NCBI GenBank assembly: GCA_964408185.1
Contig: CAYOYK010000044.1
Span: forward strand, 1 to 20,017
Direction of reading: 5' to 3'
DNA from: CAYOYK01 sp964408185
Lineage (GTDB): Bacteria; Bacillota; Clostridia; Christensenellales; Aristaeellaceae
Length of the DNA: 20,017 bases
The translations under genes were made by a program, and so were the position numbers. The notes under the pieces are model-generated. The model was not told where the DNA came from. It made no database searches and worked only from the letters and a program-made list of their open reading frames with translations. Shown piece by piece: positions 14,098 to 20,017 of the stretch (positions are counted from its first letter, which is position 1; the number at the start of each line of letters is the position of its first letter).

Positions 14098-14964
14098 GTG
14101 CGGCGCGTGCAGGCATTCTGGGAGAGCCTCAAGACCATCCTGTGGAATGTATTCAACCGCCCCACCGTAGCCGATGTCGTCGACATTCTGATCGTTGCGT
14201 TTTTGCTCTACGAGCTGCTGATGCTTACGCGCCAAACGCGCGCCAGCGCCGTGCTCAAGGGCTTGGCCGTGCTGGTGGTGGCAAGCCTCGCCAGCGATCT
14301 GCTGGGCCTGACGGCCCTCAACTGGCTGCTGCTCAACGTGGTCAACAACGGCGCGGTGGTGCTGGTGATTTTGTTCCAGCCGGAGCTGCGCAAGGCGCTG
14401 GAGCAGATCGGCCGCGGCGCCATCCGCGAGAACTCGCGGGGCAGCGACCAGCAGGAGAACAGCCACATCGTGCAGGAGCTGACCAACTGCCTGCTGTCCC
14501 TCAGCCGCCGGCGCGTCGGCGCGCTGATTGTGTTTGAGCAGAAGATCGGCCTGAAGGATATCATCGAGACCGGCACCACCATCGACGCGGAGATCTCCGG
14601 CGCGCTGGTGGAAAACATCTTTGAGCCCAACACGCCGCTTCACGACGGCGCGGTGGTCATTCGCGGCACGCGGCTCATGGCGGCCGCCTGCATCCTTACG
14701 CTCAGCGAGGGCAAGTCCATCAGCCGAGAGCTGGGCACCCGCCACCGCGCGGCCCTCGGCGTAACCGAGACGACCGACGCCGTAACGCTGATCGTCAGCG
14801 AGGAGACCGGCGTCATCTCCATGGCGCGGGAGGGCCGCCTGACCCGCCACCTCGACCGCGTGGCGCTGGAGCAGGTGCTGCTGAGCATGTACCACGAAAA
14901 GGAGCAAAGCCTCATCGGCACTCTGCTGCAAAAGACCAAGCGACGCAAGGGAGGCGCAGCATGA
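14098..14964 (+). CDS. cdaA: Diadenylate cyclase CdaA
   Basis: Condenses two ATP to cyclic di-AMP, the essential second messenger for potassium, osmolyte and cell-wall control in Bacillota. It has 288 residues. Three N-terminal membrane helices (about 25-43, 50-67, 72-94) are followed by the cytoplasmic DAC domain with the catalytic D183-G184-A185 (LHDGAVVI) and R215-H216-R217 (GTRHRAALG). All key residues are present, so it should be active. The start is GTG 14098 or, nine bases on, GTG 14107; AGGTG at 14096-14100 is spaced six bases from the latter. The stop overlaps the cdaR ATG. In Bacillus and Listeria the operon is cdaA-cdaR-glmM; here glmM is missing. Confidence 0.97.
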   Translation: MRRVQAFWESLKTILWNVFNRPTVADVVDILIVAFLLYELLMLTRQTRASAVLKGLAVLVVASLASDLLGLTALNWLLLNVVNNGAVVLVILFQPELRKALEQIGRGAIRENSRGSDQQENSHIVQELTNCLLSLSRRRVGALIVFEQKIGLKDIIETGTTIDAEISGALVENIFEPNTPLHDGAVVIRGTRLMAAACILTLSEGKSISRELGTRHRAALGVTETTDAVTLIVSEETGVISMAREGRLTRHLDRVALEQVLLSMYHEKEQSLIGTLLQKTKRRKGGAA

Positions 14965-16295
14965 ACAGCGAACCGAAGCCCGCGCAGAAGGGCGTAGTGA
15001 AGGGTTTTATCCGCAGCCTGCCCAGGCGCGTTTGGCATACCCTGTCGCACAACTGGCCGTGGAAGCTGCTTTGCCTGCTGCTGGCCGTCGGCCTGTGGGC
15101 CGGGCTGATCTCGCAGGATCCCACGCTCACCCGCGAGCGCGTGTTTACCGATGTGGAGGTCTCCTTCAGCGGTGCGGAAACGCTGCAAAACAACGGCTTT
15201 ATCGTGCTCACGGACTACCAGACCGATCCCATCAGCGTGCGGCTGCGCGCGGCGGTGCCGCAGCGCGTGTACAGCAGCGTGCAGGCCAGCAACTACAACC
15301 CGCGCGTCGATTTGAGCAAGATCACCTCCACCGGCGTGCAGTCCCTGCGCGTCGTGACCACCAGCACCACGAGCTACGGCGCCGTAACGGACGTATCCCC
15401 CGCCGAGATCGAGCTGGTGGTGGACGAGTACATATCCAACTACCGCATTCCCGTTTCGGTCAACCGCATCGGCTCTTGGCCGGAGGGCTTCTACGGCACG
15501 GTCACCACCGTCAGCCCCTCCACCGTCACCATCAGCGGGCCGCGCTCCTTGGTGGAGCAGGTGGCGCGCGTGCGCGTGGATTTTGATGTGTCCCAGCTCC
15601 CGGCCAGCGCCGGGATCGTGAGCACGGGCGTGCCCTATGTGCTTTGCGACGCCAACGGCAACGAGCTGCGCAGCAGTCTGCTGCGCGCCACCAGCGGCGA
15701 GACGCTCCTGCGCTCCATTACGGTGGATCAGGAGCTGTGCCCCACCAAGGAGCTCCAGCTCAGCGAGTACGGCCTAATAACGGGCAAGCCCGCGGACGGC
15801 TACGAGGTAAAGAGCGTCACCGCCACGCCGACCAGCGTTTTGGCCGCCGGGGATGAAACCGGCCTTGCCGCGCTGGAAAGCCTGTTTGCCGATCAGCCTA
15901 TCGATGTGAGCGGCGCGGACGCGACCTTCACGCGCGAGCTTCCCCTGCGCAAGCCCGCCGAGATCGACTATTTGAGCACCGACACCGTAACCGTGCTGGT
16001 GGAGATCGGCCCGATCATCGAAAGCAAGAGCTTCGACAGCCTCGCCCTCACCTTCCGCGGCGCGGAGGATCGCAAAATCGCCTGCGACATCGGCCACGTA
16101 AGCGTGACGCTTACCGGCCCGACCAATACGCTCCGGAGCATCAAGGCCGTCTCGGTTCGCCCGTACATTGACGTGGGCGCGCTGACCGCCGATGGATACG
16201 AGCTGCCCATCGAGCTGGAGCTTGACAGCGTGGACAGCGACCAGATTACGTATGTGATCTCGCCCGACAAGGCGAGCTTTACCCTCGGCGAATAA
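14961..16295 (+). CDS. cdaR: CdaA regulatory protein CdaR (YbbR-like repeats)
   Basis: Membrane-anchored partner of CdaA. It has 444 residues: a basic cytoplasmic N-terminus, one membrane helix (about 33-51, WPWKLLCLLLAVGLWAGLI), and then about four YbbR-like beta domains outside the cell. Each domain is recognisable by 'P-x-x-V-x-V-x-G-P' type segments such as PSTVTISGPRSLVEQV and HVSVTLTGPTNTLRSI. In Bacillus and Listeria CdaR binds CdaA and tunes c-di-AMP synthesis, presumably in response to the cell wall. ATGA overlap with cdaA gives tight coupling. A 27-bp gap with AAAGGAG leads to the next gene. Confidence 0.93.
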   Translation: MNSEPKPAQKGVVKGFIRSLPRRVWHTLSHNWPWKLLCLLLAVGLWAGLISQDPTLTRERVFTDVEVSFSGAETLQNNGFIVLTDYQTDPISVRLRAAVPQRVYSSVQASNYNPRVDLSKITSTGVQSLRVVTTSTTSYGAVTDVSPAEIELVVDEYISNYRIPVSVNRIGSWPEGFYGTVTTVSPSTVTISGPRSLVEQVARVRVDFDVSQLPASAGIVSTGVPYVLCDANGNELRSSLLRATSGETLLRSITVDQELCPTKELQLSEYGLITGKPADGYEVKSVTATPTSVLAAGDETGLAALESLFADQPIDVSGADATFTRELPLRKPAEIDYLSTDTVTVLVEIGPIIESKSFDSLALTFRGAEDRKIACDIGHVSVTLTGPTNTLRSIKAVSVRPYIDVGALTADGYELPIELELDSVDSDQITYVISPDKASFTLGE

Positions 16296-16322
16296 CGGCC
16301 CAGCCTGACGAAAGGAGACGAC

Positions 16323-17615
16323 ATGAGCGGATACACCAACACACTGCTCACGCTGCTGCTCGGATGGGTGCGCGCGCTGCTGAACGGCGTGTGGGGCCTG
16401 CTGAACGGTGCATCGGGCGACGGCCTGATGGCGTTCATCAGCCGGAACTGGCTGGTGATCTTTGTGGCGCTTTGCGTGGGCGGCTTTGTGGTGGACCGCG
16501 TCGTCTATTTGCTGCGCTGGCGGCCCTATTACGTGTGGGGCGCGCGGTTGGCCCGCCTGCGTCGCCACGGCGACGACGACGCGCCGCCCGATGAGCGGGA
16601 GCCGGACGTGCCGTATGCCTCGGCGGACGAAGAGCCCCGGCCAAACGGGTATGCCCCGCAGGGCGGGTATGCGCCGCAGGACGGCTACGCCCCGCAGGAT
16701 GGATATGCCCCGCAGGATGGCTACGCCCCGCAAAACGGGTACGCCCCGCAGGATGGTTATCCCCTTGACGAGCCGACCCGCCGGGATTATGCGCCGCAAA
16801 ACGGCTATGCCCCGCAGGATGGCTACGCGCCGCAGGACGGCTACCCGCCGCAAAGCGGGTATGCCCCGCAGGGCGGCTATGCCCCGCAAAACGGGTATGC
16901 CCCGCAAAACGGATACGCGCCGCAAGACGGGTACGCCCCGCAGGGCGGCTATCCCCTCGACGATCCCACCCGCCGGGATTACGCCCCGGACGTGTTTGCA
17001 CCGCCCCCGGTCTATGCCCCGCCGCGCCGCGATTATGCCGCGCCGGAGCTGACCTTCGATTCGGGCGACGCGTCCACGCGCGTCTACGACGGCCAGTCCG
17101 GCAGCCCGCTGGAGGAGACGGCGGGCATCGCGCAGGGCATGGAGCCGTCGTTCGGCGCGCCGCAGCCGGAGCCCCTCGCGTATCTGCAGGATATGCAGGC
17201 GGGCTACGCGCCGCAGCTCACGCCTGAGGAGCTGTACCCCGGCCCGCAGGAGCCGCCTGAGCCGTCCCCGCCCGACGCCTCGCCCTCGGACGAGCCTGTC
17301 CACCCCGGACTGGATATCCAGACCTTTCAGCAGAACATCGGCCTGAGTCAGGACGAGCTGGAGGCGCAGGAGGCCCGGAACAAGGTGGATTTCCCCGATA
17401 CGACGTATGTGCGCTACTACGACGGCGAGCCGGAGGCAAAGCCCAGCAAGCCCAAGACGGGCTTGAGCGCGTTTGCGCAGCGCGCGAGAAGCCTCGTCGG
17501 CGGCGACGAGGACGACAGCCGGAGCCTCCGCGATCTGCAGCCGCCCGTGGACATCCGGCAGGCGTTCCATGCGCCGGTCTATCCCCAGCGATTCAACAAC
17601 AAGGGAGAGGAATAG
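16323..17615 (+). CDS. Membrane-anchored protein with a GYAPQ-repeat disordered tail (function unknown)
   Basis: I do not recognise this 430-residue protein. Residues 7-27 are an amphipathic/hydrophobic helix and 43-64 a clear membrane helix, followed by RWRPYYVWGARLARLRRH. Those positive charges place the long C-terminal part in the cytoplasm. Residues 109-222 are tandem hexapeptides GYAPQ(D/N/G/S), about 15 full units, twice interrupted by GYPLD(E/D)PTRRDYAP (145-158, 209-222). The rest is acidic, Pro- and Tyr-rich, with a possible short helix (about 332-355, ending LSQDELEAQEARNKVDF) and a basic C-terminal stretch KPSKPKTGLSAFAQRAR. AAAGGAG precedes the ATG. It sits where glmM usually follows cdaR and ends one base before the ATPase start. 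Poly-proline context is not strict PPP, but the tail is Pro-rich. Confidence 0.85.
   Translation: MSGYTNTLLTLLLGWVRALLNGVWGLLNGASGDGLMAFISRNWLVIFVALCVGGFVVDRVVYLLRWRPYYVWGARLARLRRHGDDDAPPDEREPDVPYASADEEPRPNGYAPQGGYAPQDGYAPQDGYAPQDGYAPQNGYAPQDGYPLDEPTRRDYAPQNGYAPQDGYAPQDGYPPQSGYAPQGGYAPQNGYAPQNGYAPQDGYAPQGGYPLDDPTRRDYAPDVFAPPPVYAPPRRDYAAPELTFDSGDASTRVYDGQSGSPLEETAGIAQGMEPSFGAPQPEPLAYLQDMQAGYAPQLTPEELYPGPQEPPEPSPPDASPSDEPVHPGLDIQTFQQNIGLSQDELEAQEARNKVDFPDTTYVRYYDGEPEAKPSKPKTGLSAFAQRARSLVGGDEDDSRSLRDLQPPVDIRQAFHAPVYPQRFNNKGEE
16647..16988 (+). repeat. 18-bp (6-codon) tandem repeat encoding GYAPQx
   Basis: Eighteen-base units code for GYAPQ plus D, N, G or S. Units differ at many third positions (GGC/GGG/GGA, TAT/TAC, GCC/GCG, CAG/CAA) while the amino acids stay constant. 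Two longer units with GYPLDxPTRRDYAP are 64 codons apart, suggesting an older block duplication. Confidence 0.95.
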
Positions 17616-17616
17616 C

Positions 17617-18312
17617 ATGCTGCCCCTGAACGCCGGATATTACGTGCTGCTGGGCAATTACGGCAGCGGCAAGACCGAGCTGGCCATACAGCTTGCGCGC
17701 ACCCTGCGCGCGCGGGACGGCGGCCGCGTCGCGCTGGTGGACTTGGACGTGGTGAACCCGTACTTCCGCAGCGCGGAGCGCAAGGACCTGCTGGAGGCCG
17801 AGGGCGTGGAGGTGCTGATGCCCTCCTTCGCCATGACGGCGGTGGATGTTCCGGCGCTCCCGGCGGAGATCCAGTCCGTATTTGAGCAGCCCTTCGACCA
17901 CGTGGTATTCGACGTGGGCGGGGACGACGTGGGCGCGGCGGCGCTGGGCCGCTACGCGCCGTACATCGCGCCCGTCCGGGAGCGCATGCAGGCGCTGTAC
18001 GTAATCAACCCCTATCGGCCGCTCTCCTCCACGCCGGAGGATATCGCGGCCCTGTTTGGGCTGATCGCCCAGCGGGCCCGCGTGACCCCGGATTGGCTGG
18101 TCAACAACATGAATTTGCAGGCTGAAACCACCCCGGCCGATCTGATCGCGGGCCAGCGCATCGTGGAGCGCGCGAGCGCGCTGCTGGGCGTGCCCGTGGG
18201 GCTTTGCGTGGGCGAGGAGCGCCTGCGCGCGGAGCTTCCGCCGGACATGCAGGCGATGTTCTTCCCGCTGACCCCGGTCATGCGGCCCGAATGGATGGAG
18301 CGCGAGCCGTGA
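17617..18312 (+). CDS. P-loop ATPase of the CobQ/MinD-like superfamily
   Basis: A 231-residue cytoplasmic nucleotide-binding protein. Walker A is GNYGSGKT (13-20), VDLDVVNPYFRS (41-52) is the switch/Walker A' region, and VVFDVGGDDVGA (96-107) the Walker B region. VNNMNLQAETTPAD (about 165-178) is the base-recognition area. It resembles a Clostridia family annotated only as 'ATP-binding protein' or nucleotide-binding CobQ/CobB/MinD/ParA type. The signature lysine of true ParA/MinD (KGG-x-GKT) is missing, so a MinD-like dimer should not be assumed. GGGAGAGG lies six bases before ATG 17617, one base after the stop of the YAPQ gene. The tight spacing suggests that the two proteins work together. 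The end overlaps the next start (GTGA). Confidence 0.8.
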   Translation: MLPLNAGYYVLLGNYGSGKTELAIQLARTLRARDGGRVALVDLDVVNPYFRSAERKDLLEAEGVEVLMPSFAMTAVDVPALPAEIQSVFEQPFDHVVFDVGGDDVGAAALGRYAPYIAPVRERMQALYVINPYRPLSSTPEDIAALFGLIAQRARVTPDWLVNNMNLQAETTPADLIAGQRIVERASALLGVPVGLCVGEERLRAELPPDMQAMFFPLTPVMRPEWMEREP

Positions 18313-19715
18313 CCGTGCTGCCGGCCGCCTATGAGCGCCGCATGCGCGCGCAGCTTGGCGCGGAGGCGGACGCTTATTTTGCCGCGCTTGACGCGCCCTA
18401 TACGCGGGGCCTGCGCGCGAACCCCTTCAAGCAGCCGGACGTGCCCCTCGCGGACTGCGTGGAGGGGCTTTTCTCGTGCATTCCGTGGGAGCCGGACGGC
18501 TATGCCCTCGCGCCGGAGAGCCGCGCGGGCGCGCTGCCGCTGCACGAGGCCGGCGCGTATTACCTGCAGGAGCCCAGCGCGATGGTCCCGGCGCGCGCGC
18601 TGTGTCCCCGTCCGGGCGAGACGGTGCTTGACCTGTGCGCCGCGCCGGGCGGCAAGAGCACGCAGATGGCCTCCATGCTGGCGGGCGATGGCCTGCTGGT
18701 CTGCAACGAGCCGATCCCCTCGCGGGCGCAGGTGCTCAGCCGCAACCTAGAGCGGATGGGCGTGCCGAACGCCTTGGTCGTCAGCGCCGCGCCGGAGCGC
18801 CTCGCGTCGGCATGGCCGGGCCTGTTCGACGCGGTGCTGGTGGACGCGCCCTGCGGCGGCGAGGGGATGTTCCGCCGCCACCCGGAGACGCGCCTCGCGT
18901 GGACGGAATCCACGCCGGAGGGCTGCGCCGCGCGGCAGCGGGACATCCTGACGCAGGCGGTCGCGCTGCTCAAGCCGGGCGGGCGGCTGTGCTATTCCAC
19001 CTGCACATTCGCGCAGGCCGAGGACGAGCAAAACGTCGCGTGGCTTCTCCGCGAGCACCCGGAGCTTTCCCCGCTGCCATTCTGCCTGCCGGGCGTCGCG
19101 CCCTCCGGCGAGGCGCTCACGCTGGACGCGCCGGACGGCACGCTCAAGCTCTACCCGCACCGCGTGCTGGGGGAGGGCCACTTTGTCGCGCTGCTGCAAA
19201 AGGCGAATGATTCCGACGAAATCGTCGATAACGTTCGTCCTTCCGCCGAGCTGCTGCCCGCCGACCGTGCGCTCGCGCCTGTGAGCGCGGCCGCGCGCGC
19301 CGCTTACGCCGCCTTTTGCGGGCAGATCGGCCTTGCGTCGCCTCCCCTGCCAACGGCCTGCATCGGCGGCGCGCTCGTCGGCTGCCCCGCGATCCCGCCC
19401 GTTGCGGGCCTCAAGCTCCTGCGCGCGGGCGTGCGCCTTGGCGAGCACCGCTCCGGCCGCTTCGAGCCGGATCACGCCCTTGCGATGACACTCCTCGCAC
19501 ATTCCGCGCACCATGCAGACCTCACCGACGAGCAAGCCCTGCGCTTTCTCTCCGGCGAGGCCCTCCCTGTTTCTTCTCTCACCGCCGAGCCTCCGCCCGG
19601 CTATCTGCTTGTCGTTCACCACGGCCTGCCCCTCGGCTGGGCCAAGCACGCGGATTCGCTGCTCAAGAACCACTACCCCAAGGGCCTTCGCAGGGGCTTC
19701 GCCCCTGCACCCTGA
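18309..19715 (+). CDS. RsmF/NOP2-family rRNA (cytosine-C5)-methyltransferase
   Basis: Predicted SAM-dependent m5C methyltransferase of rRNA, 468 residues. LDLCAAPGGKS (108-117 region) is the SAM-binding motif I, DAPCGGEGMFR holds Cys182 and CYSTCTF holds Cys232, the two cysteines that release and attack cytosine in this family. LKLYPHR and a C-terminal PUA-like region with the typical KNHYPKGLRR follow. The architecture matches the Firmicutes RsmF/YebU-like proteins rather than RsmB, which would have an N-terminal NusB domain. GTG 18309 overlaps the ATPase stop (GTGA). The last residues GFAPAP and the stop codon fall inside the downstream 137-bp repeat, so the natural C-terminus has been replaced or trimmed. 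Confidence 0.9.
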   Translation: MTVLPAAYERRMRAQLGAEADAYFAALDAPYTRGLRANPFKQPDVPLADCVEGLFSCIPWEPDGYALAPESRAGALPLHEAGAYYLQEPSAMVPARALCPRPGETVLDLCAAPGGKSTQMASMLAGDGLLVCNEPIPSRAQVLSRNLERMGVPNALVVSAAPERLASAWPGLFDAVLVDAPCGGEGMFRRHPETRLAWTESTPEGCAARQRDILTQAVALLKPGGRLCYSTCTFAQAEDEQNVAWLLREHPELSPLPFCLPGVAPSGEALTLDAPDGTLKLYPHRVLGEGHFVALLQKANDSDEIVDNVRPSAELLPADRALAPVSAAARAAYAAFCGQIGLASPPLPTACIGGALVGCPAIPPVAGLKLLRAGVRLGEHRSGRFEPDHALAMTLLAHSAHHADLTDEQALRFLSGEALPVSSLTAEPPPGYLLVVHHGLPLGWAKHADSLLKNHYPKGLRRGFAPAP

Positions 19716-20017
19716 GCAGGGATAAAATCCCTGCACCCTCTGCCCGTTGGAGGGGTCGATGCTTTGGGAGGGGATTCCGGGTGGGGGTTGGATGGGTACG
19801 CCGCTGCGGATGCGGTACAGAACGTCGCAGGGGCCTCGCCCCTGCACCCTGAGCAGGGATAAAATCCCTGCACCCTCTGCCCGTTGGAGGGGGTCGATGC
19901 TTTTGGAGGGGATTCCGGGTGGGGGTTGGATGGGTACGCCGCTGCGAATGCGGTACAGAACGTCGCAGGGGCTTCGCCCCTGCACCCTGAGCAGGGATAA
20001 AATCCCTGCACCCTCTG
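19690..20017. repeat. 137/138-bp tandem repeat array with paired hairpins
   Basis: Copies start at 19690, 19827 and 19965; the third is cut by the window edge. Each begins with GCAGGGGC-(TTC or CTC)-GCCCCTGC (19690-19708 in copy 1), then GCAGGGAT-AAA-ATCCCTGC (19716-19734), then ACCCTCTGCCCGTTGGAGG and a G-rich stretch ending GGTACAGAACGTC. Copies differ by a one-base insertion and a few substitutions; the loop change TTC to CTC leaves the first stem intact. A minus-strand frame is open across it because 138 is divisible by three, but nothing supports it as a gene. Confidence 0.93.

Noticed and set aside
15774..17618. A 614-codon minus-strand frame with a regular RGIPVLR-like repeat
   Set aside because: It is the complement of the GYAPQ-coding repeat; the periodicity is inherited from the plus-strand gene, which has a ribosome binding site and coupled neighbours.
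17617..18312. Annotating the ATPase as MinD or ParA
   Set aside because: Walker A is GNYGSGKT, without the signature lysine, and no MinC/MinE or ParB-type partner is adjacent.
19673..20011. A 112-codon minus-strand frame through the terminal repeat
   Set aside because: Open only because the unit is near a multiple of three and GC-rich; there is no start signal, and it overlaps the end of the rsmF-like gene.
19690..20017. Possible CRISPR array at the right edge
   Set aside because: The whole 137/138-bp unit repeats, including what would be spacers, and each unit holds two hairpins; there are no unique spacers and no cas genes.

Overview
The window is GC-rich, densely packed bacterial DNA. 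Its gene families point to a Bacillota (Clostridia) chromosome, probably a high-GC gut-type lineage. The pointers are type III pantothenate kinase, an ECF S-component, a CD1247-type zinc-ribbon protein beside efp, cdaA-cdaR, a Noc-like gene beside rsmG, strong AGGAGG ribosome binding sites and TTGACA/TATAAT promoters. This is inferred from families and signals; there is no rRNA or other marker to fix the genus. I found no tRNA, rRNA, IS element or CRISPR array.

Layout: three blocks. (1) 1-3238, plus strand: the tail of an unknown gene, a GNAT acetyltransferase overlapping a small DUF1648-like membrane protein, then a CorA-type metal transporter behind its own promoter and a ~210-nt structured leader ending in an intrinsic terminator that abuts the start codon, then an SDR oxidoreductase. 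(2) 3301-13890, minus strand, read from right to left: radC - ydcF/sanA-like - rsmG - Noc/ParB-like; capA-like - LUD protein behind their own promoter; M24 aminopeptidase - efp - CD1247-like; and panT - coaX - hom behind a TTTACA-17-TATAAT promoter. PanT (predicted pantothenate uptake) and CoaX (pantothenate phosphorylation) form a coenzyme A supply unit. (3) 14098-19715, plus strand: cdaA (c-di-AMP synthesis) - cdaR/ybbR - a membrane-anchored protein with a long GYAPQ(D/N/G) repeat tail - a P-loop ATPase - an RsmF-like rRNA methyltransferase. The ORFs overlap or are spaced by 1-27 bases, so they look like one operon. The glmM gene that usually follows cdaR in Bacillota is not there.

Three kinds of repeats stand out. 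The Noc-like gene carries three in-frame 96-bp tandem copies (two identical) that insert about 96 residues into its N-terminal domain. The gene after cdaR encodes an 18-bp/6-residue repeat with heavy synonymous variation. The right edge is a 137/138-bp tandem array of paired hairpins that supplies the last codons and the stop of the rsmF-like gene and runs off the window.

Best candidates for something undescribed: the corA leader (an unclassified riboswitch/attenuator candidate), the YAPQ-repeat protein plus ATPase attached to the c-di-AMP genes, and the Noc-like protein with the repeat insertion and altered CTPase motif.
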